This document shows positions 17,026-26,354 of a stretch of 64,000 nucleotides of DNA, piece by piece. Under the pieces are notes generated by a model that saw nothing but the letters and a program-made list of their open reading frames with translations, searched no databases and was not told where the DNA came from. Each line of letters starts with the position of its first letter. Position 1 is the stretch's first letter. This DNA is from Roseovarius sp. A-2 (GTDB lineage: Bacteria > Pseudomonadota > Alphaproteobacteria > Rhodobacterales > Rhodobacteraceae). The stretch covers positions 1 to 64,000 of the forward strand of contig NZ_BDIY01000002.1 of NCBI RefSeq assembly GCF_002072155.1. Reading direction: 5' to 3'. Position numbers and translations under genes: made by a program.

Positions 17026-18468
17026 TTATCCCGCGAGTTTCATCTTGACGTATTTCGGGTCCAGGTAATCGTGGATGCCAACGCTCCCGCCCTCGCGGCC
17101 CATGCCGCTTTCCTTGACGCCGCCGAACGGGGCCTCGGCAGTGGCGAGCAGCATTTCGTTCACCCCAACCATACCCAGCTCGAGATCTTCGTAGGCGCAG
17201 GTCGCGGTGGTCAGGTTGTTGGAGAACACATAGCCCGCCAGCCCGAAGGGCAGCGAGTTGGCACGCGCGATGACATCGTCATACTCTGTGAAGGTGGTAA
17301 TCGGAGCGATGGGACCGAAAGGTTCCTCGGTCATGACCAGCGCATCATCTGGCACACGACCAAGTACGGTCGGTTCAATGAAGTATCCCTTATTGAAACC
17401 AGCAGGGGGCTTGCCTCCGGCCAGAAGCTCAGCGCCGCGATCCACCGCATCCTGGGTCATCCGCTGGATTGTCTCAAGACCGCGCTTGTTGGCCATTGGG
17501 CCGATCTGTACACCTTCGTCCAATCCCCGACCGATCTTGAGCGAACTGGCGATTTCGGCGAAACGAGAGGCAAATCTCTCATAGCTGTTTTCATGAACGT
17601 AGAACCTGGTAGGCGAAATGCAGACCTGACCGCAGTTGCGGAACTTTGTGGGCGCGCAGATTTCGGCGGCCTTTTCGGCGTCGAAATCGTCAAAGACTAT
17701 GACAGGGCCGTGCCCTCCCAATTCCATCGACACCTTTTTGACCCCCTGCGCGGCAAGCGAAAGGATTTGTTTCCCGACAGGAACAGAGCCCGTTACACTA
17801 ACTTTACGCACGATGGGAGAGCGTATCAGCCTTTCAGCGATGTGGCCCGAATTGCCGGTCAACATGTTCACGACCCCGGGCGGAATGCCCGCATCATGGC
17901 AGGCCTGTATCAACGCGGCGCATGAGGCTGGCGTTTCACCTGCGGGCTTGATGATGATGGAGCACCCGGCCCCAAGGGCCGCAGCGATCTTTCTGGCCGG
18001 CAACAATGCCGGAAAATTCCAGGCTGAAAAGGCTGCCACGACACCAACAGGTTGATAAATGACCGCCATTCGACTGTCGCTGGTGCGCGCCTCAATGATC
18101 TGACCATAGATGCGTTTGGTTTCTTCCGAATACCATTCGAACTGGTCGGCCGCAGCCCCGGTTTCGCCCATCGACTCGGCCAAAGGCTTGCCGGTTTCCA
18201 ATGACATCAGTCGGGCAATCTCACCCTGCCTTTGGCGTACCAGATCAGCCACCTTGCGGATCTTTGCCGCCCGGTCCCATGTCCCGGTCTTGCGCCAAAC
18301 CTCAAAGCCGTCCTTTGCCGCTGACAGTGCCCGATTGATGTCATCGTCCGCCGCGACGGCGATAGATCCGATTACCTCTTCTGATGCCGGACAAGTCACC
18401 GGCTTGGTCGCACCATCCGAAGCGTTGCACCAATCGCCATTGATGAAGAGTTCAAGATTTTTATACAT
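17026..18468 (-). CDS. NAD(P)-dependent aldehyde dehydrogenase (succinate-semialdehyde / ketoglutarate-semialdehyde type)
   Basis: The 480-residue enzyme has all ALDH landmarks: AFSAWNFPALLPARKIAAAL for the nucleotide site, SVTGSVPVGKQI, the general base glutamate in MELGGHGPVI, the nucleophile in NCGQVCISPTRF, and EEPFGPIAPIT. The overall pattern fits the SSADH/GabD class, which oxidises omega-semialdehydes of dicarboxylates. It lies between the ThDP enzyme and the dehydratase and could oxidise the aldehyde that either reaction produces. Confidence 0.92.
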   Translation of the reverse strand: MYKNLELFINGDWCNASDGATKPVTCPASEEVIGSIAVAADDDINRALSAAKDGFEVWRKTGTWDRAAKIRKVADLVRQRQGEIARLMSLETGKPLAESMGETGAAADQFEWYSEETKRIYGQIIEARTSDSRMAVIYQPVGVVAAFSAWNFPALLPARKIAAALGAGCSIIIKPAGETPASCAALIQACHDAGIPPGVVNMLTGNSGHIAERLIRSPIVRKVSVTGSVPVGKQILSLAAQGVKKVSMELGGHGPVIVFDDFDAEKAAEICAPTKFRNCGQVCISPTRFYVHENSYERFASRFAEIASSLKIGRGLDEGVQIGPMANKRGLETIQRMTQDAVDRGAELLAGGKPPAGFNKGYFIEPTVLGRVPDDALVMTEEPFGPIAPITTFTEYDDVIARANSLPFGLAGYVFSNNLTTATCAYEDLELGMVGVNEMLLATAEAPFGGVKESGMGREGGSVGIHDYLDPKYVKMKLAG

Positions 18469-18480
18469 TGATGCAGCTCC

Positions 18481-20373
18481 TTAGATAGTCGCGTTCAGGT
18501 ATGCGTCCTGAACTTCTTCGACCCAGTTTCCGACGTTCCAGGACCCATAGGCTCCCATACCTGCGATCGGATCGCGCCCCGAATAGACCGGGATATGCAG
18601 CAGCGAGAGGCCATCATGTGCATGGGCCTCAGCAAGGGCGCCTTCGAGCGCGCTACGCGTGAAGCCGCCGTGAAGAGCCTTGACGCCGGACACTGATGCC
18701 GCCATCGCCGCATAGTCCACCTCAACGCTGTCATTGGTTTTGAATTCACGGCCGTATTGGTCGTATTGCAGCCCGGTGATCGCGGCCATCCGCCGGTTGT
18801 CGAACAGGGCAATCATACCGCGAACGCCGTGTTCTACCGCATCGATCAGGATTTGCGGGTTCATCATGAAAGAACCGTCCCCGGTGAAGGCAATGGCGTA
18901 TTTGGCATCCGCCATCATTGCGCCGCCCAAAAGGGCCGATCCCGAGAAGCCCATGAAAGATGCCCCCGTCTCGGTGTAGGTCTGACCGGGGGTATCGTCC
19001 TCAACGATTTGGAATCCGTTGGCCTGCACGTCGCCTGCGTCAAAGAACTTGATCGCGCCTATCTCATTGGCGAAAGAGGCGACAGTGTGGATCGCCGCAG
19101 GTTGGGTCAGGACGGGTTTCTGCCAGACATCGTCAGCAATCGGTTTTGCGTGAATCCGTTTGGCCTTGAACTCAGTCCATTCATCCTTCTTTTTGGCACA
19201 ATCCCCGATCCAATCCTTGCGCAGTTCGATGCCGGTATCGTCGCCCAGTTCTTCCAGCAGCATGTCGATGACGGATGTGATGTCACCGGGAAGGCATACC
19301 GTGTTGGCATAGTGGGTCAGGTCGCCTACATCGCCGTTGATGTTCATCACGGCGCGTGCATTCGGGTAACCGATGCCCGAACAATCCGCCTGACAGACGC
19401 CACGGCTCCCGATCACGATCAGCGCATCAGCGTTCTGCATCGCGTAATTGCCAGAGATCGAGCCCTTTGAGCCGCCGACATGCATGTTCTGGGCATCTGC
19501 GTCCGTCAGAACCCCGGTTGATCCTGGTGACAATACAACAGGGGCACCGATACGCGTGGCAAGCGATCTTACTGCCTTGTAATGTGCCCGGGTGCCGCCC
19601 CCTGCCTTGATGACAATGCGTTTATGACGACGCAGGAAATCTACAGCGGTGCCCAGACTTTCGGATCGTGCCGGCGCGACCGGTGGCAAGGTCTGACGTC
19701 CTGGCAAAGTGGCAATATTGACCTTGGTATGTTGTGGCTGCGTGTTGATTGGCAGCATGATGAAAAACGGCCCGGATTTGTACGGGTGATGGACGCAAGC
19801 TGTCCCCCGTCGCATGCATTCGCGCAGCGCACCCGGGGTATGGAGCGTGTAGGATTGGCCCATAAGCGCGGTCATCTTTCCGAAAACCCCCTGCTCAGGC
19901 TTGGGCACCTGCTGCATGTTGTAGCCTTCGCCCTGGGTCGTCTCGTCACCATAGATATGATAAACGCCGACACCATTGGACGCTGCGGCAAGGGAACCTG
20001 CCATCGCCTGTAGACCGCCAGGGCCGATGGAAGTGATAACCGCAGGCGTTTCGCCATAGACCCAGGCATAGGCCGTGGCAGCATGCGCCATTTCCACTTC
20101 GTTGCGGCAATTGATGACGTCGACTGCACCTTCTTCGTGATAAATGCGCAATACCTCGCCAAGATCGGTCGAGCCATGCCCGAAGATTGCGTAGTAGCGA
20201 CGAACGCCTTGCTTCATCAGTCCAACGACAAGCGCCTCGGAAAGCGTCAGCTCGACAACGCCATCGTTTTGATCGTCAATCAGCGCTTCTTCGACAGACT
20301 TGACCACCAGCCTGATCGCTCTTTTCCGAATTGCGTTCTCGGGCCCATCGGAGATTTGGTTCTTGTCAAGCAT
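18481..20373 (-). CDS. IolD-like thiamine diphosphate-dependent enzyme (C-C hydrolase or lyase)
   Basis: The 630-residue protein has the three-domain ThDP fold. The N-terminal Pyr domain has YYAIFGHGSTDLGEVL, as in IolD, and the cofactor-activating glutamate in CRNEVEMAHAATAYA. The C-terminal PP domain has the ThDP/Mg motif starting GDGSFMMNPQ near residue 493 and ending in LFDN. IolD opens the ring of a trihydroxycyclohexane-dione in inositol breakdown, and a related enzyme opens cyclohexane-1,2-dione. No other iol genes are present here. The gene overlaps tctA by 8 bp and is 12 bp before the ALDH gene. An acetolactate-synthase-like carboligase role is the alternative. Confidence 0.85.
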   Translation of the reverse strand: MLDKNQISDGPENAIRKRAIRLVVKSVEEALIDDQNDGVVELTLSEALVVGLMKQGVRRYYAIFGHGSTDLGEVLRIYHEEGAVDVINCRNEVEMAHAATAYAWVYGETPAVITSIGPGGLQAMAGSLAAASNGVGVYHIYGDETTQGEGYNMQQVPKPEQGVFGKMTALMGQSYTLHTPGALRECMRRGTACVHHPYKSGPFFIMLPINTQPQHTKVNIATLPGRQTLPPVAPARSESLGTAVDFLRRHKRIVIKAGGGTRAHYKAVRSLATRIGAPVVLSPGSTGVLTDADAQNMHVGGSKGSISGNYAMQNADALIVIGSRGVCQADCSGIGYPNARAVMNINGDVGDLTHYANTVCLPGDITSVIDMLLEELGDDTGIELRKDWIGDCAKKKDEWTEFKAKRIHAKPIADDVWQKPVLTQPAAIHTVASFANEIGAIKFFDAGDVQANGFQIVEDDTPGQTYTETGASFMGFSGSALLGGAMMADAKYAIAFTGDGSFMMNPQILIDAVEHGVRGMIALFDNRRMAAITGLQYDQYGREFKTNDSVEVDYAAMAASVSGVKALHGGFTRSALEGALAEAHAHDGLSLLHIPVYSGRDPIAGMGAYGSWNVGNWVEEVQDAYLNATI

Positions 20374-21880
20374 CTGTCATCTCGATTCTTTCTGAGGTTT
20401 TCTTTTTCAGTTTCAACTCAGCCGCGACTTGCAGACTGACGACCAGCAGCGCGAGTGCAAAGAACACCAAGAACGTCGGAGAGGTCAGGAAGATGTCGAA
20501 ACTGCCTTCGGACAGCATCATTGCAGTCCTGAACTCGTTCTCCAGCGTTGGTCCTAGCACCATTCCGAGGATAATGGGTGTAATCGGGATGCGTACGGCC
20601 ACAAGCACGTAAGCAAGAACGCCGATGGCCCCCATGGCATAGATGTCAAAAGCGCTATTGCGGATGGAATAGGCTCCGATCGCACAGAGAACCAACACGG
20701 CAACAGCCAACATCTCGCGAGGAATCTTAAGCACGTGCACGAATATGCGGATCCCCATCAGTTGAAGACCCAGCACCCAGACATAGGCAAGCACTACGGC
20801 AACATACATTCCATAGACTTCTACGGCATGATTCATGAACAGTGCCGGTCCAGGCGTAATGCCATGGATCATCAGACCGGCAAGCACGATCGCTGTCGCC
20901 GGATCACCGGGAATGCCCAAAGACAACAAGGGAATGAGCGTCCCGCCCGTTACCGAATTGTTGGCGGCTTCCGGCGCGATCACGCCTTCGATATTTCCTT
21001 TGCCGAAGCTTTCCGGCTTTTTCGAAAACCGCTTTGCGTGATCATAAGCCAGGAACGACGCGATAGCCCCGCCGGTTCCGGGAATTGCACCAATACCGGT
21101 GCCCAAAACAGAACAGCGCAGCATGAGGGAAAACTTGCCAAAGAGCAGCTTTAGTGAGGGCAGTTCAGCGCGGACTTTGGCGACACGCGTGGTTTGAAGA
21201 TCCTGCGATCCGCGCCCTGAAAATGCCTCAATAATAAAGGGGACGGCAAACAACCCGATCATGGCCACCAAAAGGTTGACACCTTGCAACAGATTGATGC
21301 TGCCAAATGTCATCCGAGGCACTCCATCGATTGCATCAAGGCCAACGGTCATGATCATGAGGCCCAGAGCACCGGCAATCAGCCCCTTGAGAAGTGAATT
21401 GCCGCAAAGCCCGCAAATCGTGGACATCCCAAACAGGACAAGGGCAAAGATCTCCGCCGGTCCGAAACCGATCGCAAGGCGTGAAACCAGGTCAACGGAT
21501 ACCATCATGATGAACAGGCTGAACAACCCGCCAAAGACCGATACGATCACGGCCGTGCCCAGAGCAATCGAGGCCTTGCCCTGTTTGGTCATCGGATACC
21601 CGTCAAGAACGGTTGCAGCAGCCGACGGCGTTCCCGGAATCCCCAGCAGGATCGCCGAGACGGATCCCCCGGTCATTCCGCCGATATAGGTGCCAAGCAA
21701 CAATCCGATCGCGGGCACAGGGTCCATGCTGAAAGTGATGGGCAACGCTAGGGCAAGGGCGACCGTAAATGTCAGCCCTGGTATCGATCCGAAGACAAGC
21801 CCGACCAAAGCTCCAAGGCCTATTGAGGCAATTGCCATCGGGGTAAATGAAAGCGCAAGCGCTTGTAGAAACACATCCAT
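20366..21880 (-). CDS. tctA: Tripartite tricarboxylate transporter, large permease subunit (TctA, second system)
   Basis: A 504-residue TctA permease with GLVFGSIPGLTFTVALALAL in the first repeat and GIGAIPGTGGAIASFLAYDH plus GVIAPEAANNSVTGGTLIPL in the second. The membrane core is complete. It overlaps the ThDP enzyme gene by 8 bp and starts 4 bp after tctB, so the transporter is tied to the catabolic genes. It differs clearly from the copy at 3513-5030, so it should import another carboxylate. Confidence 0.95.
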   Translation of the reverse strand: MDVFLQALALSFTPMAIASIGLGALVGLVFGSIPGLTFTVALALALPITFSMDPVPAIGLLLGTYIGGMTGGSVSAILLGIPGTPSAAATVLDGYPMTKQGKASIALGTAVIVSVFGGLFSLFIMMVSVDLVSRLAIGFGPAEIFALVLFGMSTICGLCGNSLLKGLIAGALGLMIMTVGLDAIDGVPRMTFGSINLLQGVNLLVAMIGLFAVPFIIEAFSGRGSQDLQTTRVAKVRAELPSLKLLFGKFSLMLRCSVLGTGIGAIPGTGGAIASFLAYDHAKRFSKKPESFGKGNIEGVIAPEAANNSVTGGTLIPLLSLGIPGDPATAIVLAGLMIHGITPGPALFMNHAVEVYGMYVAVVLAYVWVLGLQLMGIRIFVHVLKIPREMLAVAVLVLCAIGAYSIRNSAFDIYAMGAIGVLAYVLVAVRIPITPIILGMVLGPTLENEFRTAMMLSEGSFDIFLTSPTFLVFFALALLVVSLQVAAELKLKKKTSERIEMTDA

Positions 21881-21884
21881 CGTC

Positions 21885-22379
21885 TTATCCCACGTTCAGC
21901 CAGGTGCCATTCGCGAGATAAATCCCGAGCAGCTTTTCAAAGATGAGCCAGCATCCCACGGTCAACCCGAGAGACATCCCGAGCAATTTCCTGAGTGATC
22001 GGACACGTAAGCTCACGATCATGACCAGCAGCACCACCACGGGTGTCGCCAGAAGGAAGCCAATCTTTTCGAGCAGGAAGCCGTACAGAACGATCTGTCC
22101 CAGCACCAACAGGGCCGAACCCCAATCCAACCGGTTTGGTATATCCTGATCTTCCGAAGCCTCTGCTAAAGCGGTCTCCGCGCCAGTGGCAATCCGGGTC
22201 ATCAACAGGATCGCCGAAAAAACCGTCAGGATAAGTCCAAACGCCATTGGAAAGGCTCGTGGGCCGACTTCTCCATCTCCAAAGCCTGGCGGGATCGAGT
22301 CGATGACCAACCATGTCCAACCTGCGCCAACGAGAAAAAGCACAGTTCCGACGATTATATCCTGAGCACGATTGGTCAT
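21885..22379 (-). CDS. tctB: Tripartite tricarboxylate transporter, small permease subunit (TctB, second system)
   Basis: The 164-residue protein has about four membrane helices, starting IIVGTVLFLVGAGWTWLVI, then the GPRAFPMAFGLILTVFSAILL segment common in TctB. Its Glu/Asp-rich linker (EASEDQDIPNRL) precedes the last helices. It is located between tctC and tctA, with gaps of 21 and 4 bp. Confidence 0.9.
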   Translation of the reverse strand: MTNRAQDIIVGTVLFLVGAGWTWLVIDSIPPGFGDGEVGPRAFPMAFGLILTVFSAILLMTRIATGAETALAEASEDQDIPNRLDWGSALLVLGQIVLYGFLLEKIGFLLATPVVVLLVMIVSLRVRSLRKLLGMSLGLTVGCWLIFEKLLGIYLANGTWLNVG

Positions 22380-22400
22380 CTTCTCGATCCTTGGCTAGTG

Positions 22401-23366
22401 TTATTTGGCCATGCCAAGCTGGCTCAGAAGATCGGCATAGAAAGCGTCATCCTTCTCGATCAGCGCGCTGAATTCCTCCGCTTTCATGAATGCGGGTGAA
22501 AACCCAATATTCGCAGCCGCGCGCTGAAACTGATCCGAGGCCACGGCGGTTTCTGCAGCGGATTGAAGCTTGGCCACCACATCCGCAGGTGTGCCAGCAG
22601 GTGCCGCAAGCCCGCGCCACATGGAAATATTCACATCGACACCCTGTTCCTGTGCCGTTGGCACGTCGGGAAGCACGGCGACACGTTCATTACCTGTCAC
22701 CGCCAGAACGTTGAGATCCCCGGTTTCTACATAGGACGCGAATTGGCCAGGCCATTGAATCGCGGCATCGATGCGCCCGGCAAGGAGTTCAACCGGAGCC
22801 TTGCCACTACCGTAGGAAATGTATGCAATCTTGTCGCCAACGCCCATGGCATCGAAAAGCGCCGCAGATGTCAGGTGCGTGAAAGAACCCTTGCCTGAAA
22901 TACCCACCTTGAGCTTGCCGTCCATGGAGTCAACGGCCGCCGCAAGGTCCGCAAGGTTCGCCCAGCCCTTATCACTGTTCGCGGCCAAGACAGGGATCTC
23001 AGTCGAAATCCGCGCGATAGGTGTAAAGGCGGTATGGTCGAAGGGCACCCGACCTGTGTGATGGGTCGTGCTGATCGAATTCGAGTTCCATACGATGTTA
23101 TAGCCGTCGGGCGCAGTCGACATGACATGCGAGTAACCGACGGCACCACCGCCACCTGTGCGGCTTACCGGGATGACCGGCTGCCCGAGTTCATTCGACA
23201 TCAATTCGGAGAGCAATTGCGCAATCGTGTTGGCTGTGCCCCCGAACAGCACTGTCATGTCGACCGGCTTTTCGGGGTATTCCGCATGCGCTGCACCACC
23301 AAAGGCGATCACAGCCGACGACAGCAGGCCAACAAACCCGCTCTTGATTTTGGTGTTCAGTTTCAT
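22401..23366 (-). CDS. tctC: Tripartite tricarboxylate transporter substrate-binding protein (TctC, second system)
   Basis: The 321-residue periplasmic receptor has a signal peptide (KSGFVGLLSSAVIAFGGAAHA, cut before EYPEKPV). The ligand fold shows PVSRTGGGGAVGYSHVMS and LPDVPTAQEQGVDVNISMWR. It is placed between the molybdenum enzyme genes and tctB, whereas most Tct operons begin with tctC. Its ligand should be the operon's substrate. Confidence 0.92.
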   Translation of the reverse strand: MKLNTKIKSGFVGLLSSAVIAFGGAAHAEYPEKPVDMTVLFGGTANTIAQLLSELMSNELGQPVIPVSRTGGGGAVGYSHVMSTAPDGYNIVWNSNSISTTHHTGRVPFDHTAFTPIARISTEIPVLAANSDKGWANLADLAAAVDSMDGKLKVGISGKGSFTHLTSAALFDAMGVGDKIAYISYGSGKAPVELLAGRIDAAIQWPGQFASYVETGDLNVLAVTGNERVAVLPDVPTAQEQGVDVNISMWRGLAAPAGTPADVVAKLQSAAETAVASDQFQRAAANIGFSPAFMKAEEFSALIEKDDAFYADLLSQLGMAK

Positions 23367-23418
23367 TTCTTCCTCCCTGTTATTTGAGACCGATGTCGCT
23401 CGGGTCAGGCGTTAGCAA

Positions 23419-24465
23419 TTAGTGTCTCGCGGCTCCTGCACGCTCCTGTCTGGCCGATTGGGCAATCTGCTCCCGCCCAGGTACATGGTCCCGAAGCGCT
23501 TTCAGGATTTTCTCCGGGGTTGCCGGCAAAGTCTTCATGCGGACCCCGATTGCGTCGTAGATCGCGTTCATGATCGCAGGCGCAGTCGGGACCAGGGCAG
23601 GTTCGCCGATACCCTTGGCTTTCAATGGGCTCTTGGGGTCGGGGTCCTCGACGATAACGCAATTGATCTGCGGAATGTCCAGCGACGTGGGCAGGATGTA
23701 TTTTGCGAACCCATGGGTTATCGCATGCCCTTTGTCGGTAATGTATTCCTCCATCAGGGCTTGACCCAGCCCTTGGACGACGCCCCCTTCGATTTGCCCC
23801 TCGACACCGCGCGGATTGATCGCGCGACCGACGTCGTGAGCGGCCCAGATGCCCAGAACCTGCACTTCCCCGGTCCAGGTATCGACCTCGACTTCTGCAA
23901 CCTGCGTCCCAAAGACATAGGCCTGCCAAGGGCTTCCTGATCCATCCACAGGGTCCAGACCGGTTCCATGCGCAGTGAAGGATGCCGATCCCACCGGTAC
24001 GACACCCCGCGCCTTGCACGTTGCGACCGCATCCTCCATCGACATGCGAAGATTGGTCTCTTCCGCCCAGATCTCGCCGTCAAAGGCGCGCAGCTGTTCG
24101 ATTTCGACGTCCCAGTGATCTGCGATCTGTTCGAACAGAACGTTCCGCGCTTCGCGCGACGCAAGCGCCACGGAGTTACCGATCATGTAGGTTTGGCGGG
24201 TAGCGCCTGCATGTGCCGCTTCAGGGGAGCGTGCTGTGTCATTGTCGCCGATGGTCACGTCCTGAGGTTTGATACCCATTTCGTCTGCGGCCACCTGTGC
24301 CAGAACCGTCAGAATACCCTCGCCGATTTCCGTCACGCCGGTGACCACCTTTCCGGTGCCACCGTCATCAAGCTCGGCCCAGGCACCGGCACGGTCAATC
24401 GTTGCCGTGCGGGCAATCCCATACCAGCTTGCCGCCATGCCGCGGCCGCGTTTCATCCTGGCCAT
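23419..24465 (-). CDS. Molybdenum hydroxylase large subunit, C-terminal half encoded separately
   Basis: The 348-residue protein matches only the second half of CoxL/XDH-type large subunits, which are normally 750-800 residues. It opens at the domain boundary with MKRGRGMAASWYG, has the pterin-binding GVTEIGEGILTVLAQVAA and AHDVGRAINPRGVEGQIEGG regions, and the catalytic glutamate in KAKGIGEPALVPTAPAI. The N-terminal half is in the gene just upstream; stop and start share a base (TGATG), with GGAAAGGG placed for the ATG. Both halves should assemble into one molybdenum site. A split large subunit is known from nicotinate dehydrogenase (NdhL/NdhM) of Eubacterium barkeri. The alternative is a nonsense-split gene that has kept a start. 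Confidence 0.85.
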   Translation of the reverse strand: MARMKRGRGMAASWYGIARTATIDRAGAWAELDDGGTGKVVTGVTEIGEGILTVLAQVAADEMGIKPQDVTIGDNDTARSPEAAHAGATRQTYMIGNSVALASREARNVLFEQIADHWDVEIEQLRAFDGEIWAEETNLRMSMEDAVATCKARGVVPVGSASFTAHGTGLDPVDGSGSPWQAYVFGTQVAEVEVDTWTGEVQVLGIWAAHDVGRAINPRGVEGQIEGGVVQGLGQALMEEYITDKGHAITHGFAKYILPTSLDIPQINCVIVEDPDPKSPLKAKGIGEPALVPTAPAIMNAIYDAIGVRMKTLPATPEKILKALRDHVPGREQIAQSARQERAGAARH

Positions 24466-26354
24466 CACGCAACCCTTTCCGTGGTTTTTGCATCATCCTT
24501 TGCGGCGTTTTTGATCCGCGCACCTAGTGTGCAGGGCTTCCGGGTATCAGGACCATTAAGGTCACCCCGCTCTGCACCGCGCACGCGAGGAGCACCCTTC
24601 TCCCAGCGAGAGGCTATTTCCGCTGCTTCAAGAACACGGTCCAAAGACGCGGTTTCGAGCGTCTGCTGGGTGTGTGTACTGGATCCGATCTTCATCATGT
24701 TGATTCGCCGGATCTCGAAGGGGTCCATGTCCAGCGCCTCCGCCGCCATGTCCATCATGCTTTCGGTCGCGAATTGCGCCTGCATGCCACCAAAGGTCCG
24801 GAACGCACCCGAAGGTGTGTTGTTGGTGTAGACCCCCCGAGTATCGACTGACAGGTTTTCCACTTCATAGGGGCCGCAGGACAGAATGGCCGCCTTGCGC
24901 ATCACACCTTCACTCGACATGCCATAGGCGCCACCGTCGGACAGCATGTCGAACTCGATAGCCGTAATCTGGCCACTCCACTTGAGGCCCATCTTGTAGT
25001 GGACCCGGCTCGGATGCCGCTTGGCGGAGGCGATCAGACTTTCTTCACGGGTGAAATTGAGTTGCACCGGTCGATGAGTTTTCATCGCACACAGCGCCAG
25101 CATCCCCTGGTAAATCATGTCTTCCTTGCCGCCAAATCCTCCGCCGACAGGGCTCATGATGAAGCGCACCTTGTTGATCGGCTTGGCGATGATCTCGGCA
25201 AGCATATGGCGATGGTGAGTAATGTTCTGCGATGGCGAGATCACCACCACCACATCATCGGGATCGACGTAGGCGATCCCGGCTTCGGGCTCCAGGTAGG
25301 CGTGTTCGACTTGCTGGGTTCCGAAGTCATCCTCAAGGATCAAATCCGCTTCCGCGAAGCCCTTTTGGGTGTCGCCTTTCCGAACCGGGATATGCTTCAC
25401 CAGATTGTCAGGTGCATAGTCGTGTATGACTGGCGCACCCGGTTTCAAGGCGTCCGCGGGATCGTAAAGCCCCGGCAATTCTTCGTATTCCACCCTGATC
25501 ATCGCCAGCGCGCGACGCGCAGTGACCAGATCCTCGGCGGCAACGGCCGCTACCGCTTCCCCCACGTGACGCACTTTGCCACGGGCCATGATGGGTTGAT
25601 CATGCACAAAGACACCAAAGCCATCCTTACCTGGAACGTCATCCGCAGTGATCACGCACGCCACACCGTCCATTGCTTCCGCTGCACTGGTGTCAATCGA
25701 CACGATCCGGGCATGAGCGTGGGGCGAACGCAGCACCTGCATTTGCAGCATGTCCGGCATCTTCATGTCGGCGGCGTATTTCAGACGGCCCGAGACTTTG
25801 GACGGAGCATCGATACGGCGCACATTGGCGCCGATATAGCTGTCTTCGACACTATCTTCTTCCAGCGCGGTTTCCGGCATATCACCAGCAATTACAGCCT
25901 TTGCGATCTCAACTGCTTCAAAGATCTTTGTGTAGCCTGTGCAACGGCAAATGTTGCCACCCAAACGCTCTTTGATCTCTTCTATGTCGGCCTGCGGGTT
26001 TTCACGCAGTGCCGAGGTTGCTGCCATCACCATTCCGGGAATACAGTACCCACACTGGCTGGCGCCGGTCTTGTGAAAGGCGCGTTGAACCGGGGTCAGA
26101 TCACCCGGCTTTGCCAAACCCTCGATCGTCTCGATCCTCGAGCCCGATACCTTGGCAACCGGCATCAGACAAGACTTCACCAGCTTGCCATCGACAAACA
26201 CGGAACAAGTTCCGCATTCCCCAGCACCGCAGCCTTCTTTTGTACCGGTCAGGTTCAACTCATCGCGCAGGAAATCCAGCAGTCGAGCGTGCGGGTCTGC
26301 CTCACGGGAGATTTTCCGACCGTTGACTTCAGCGTCTATTTGCAACTTAGGCAT
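24465..26354 (-). CDS. Fused [2Fe-2S] subunit and N-terminal half of a molybdenum hydroxylase large subunit
   Basis: The 629-residue protein starts as a CoxS-type iron-sulfur protein: plant-type cluster cysteines 42, 47, 50 and 62 (GCGAGECGTC), and the second cluster cysteines 101, 104, 136 and 138 (CGYC, CRC). After about residue 170 it continues into the large-subunit hammerhead domain (APSKVSGRLKYAADMKMPDM, RSPHAHARI) and the first Moco domain with VEHAYLEPEAGIAYV and GGGFGGKEDMIYQ. It ends where the C-terminal half begins. An AAGGA before the ATG at 26354 fixes the start; upstream codons read into the FAD gene in another frame. CoxS and CoxL are usually separate, so this fusion plus split is uncommon. 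Confidence 0.88.
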   Translation of the reverse strand: MPKLQIDAEVNGRKISREADPHARLLDFLRDELNLTGTKEGCGAGECGTCSVFVDGKLVKSCLMPVAKVSGSRIETIEGLAKPGDLTPVQRAFHKTGASQCGYCIPGMVMAATSALRENPQADIEEIKERLGGNICRCTGYTKIFEAVEIAKAVIAGDMPETALEEDSVEDSYIGANVRRIDAPSKVSGRLKYAADMKMPDMLQMQVLRSPHAHARIVSIDTSAAEAMDGVACVITADDVPGKDGFGVFVHDQPIMARGKVRHVGEAVAAVAAEDLVTARRALAMIRVEYEELPGLYDPADALKPGAPVIHDYAPDNLVKHIPVRKGDTQKGFAEADLILEDDFGTQQVEHAYLEPEAGIAYVDPDDVVVVISPSQNITHHRHMLAEIIAKPINKVRFIMSPVGGGFGGKEDMIYQGMLALCAMKTHRPVQLNFTREESLIASAKRHPSRVHYKMGLKWSGQITAIEFDMLSDGGAYGMSSEGVMRKAAILSCGPYEVENLSVDTRGVYTNNTPSGAFRTFGGMQAQFATESMMDMAAEALDMDPFEIRRINMMKIGSSTHTQQTLETASLDRVLEAAEIASRWEKGAPRVRGAERGDLNGPDTRKPCTLGARIKNAAKDDAKTTERVA

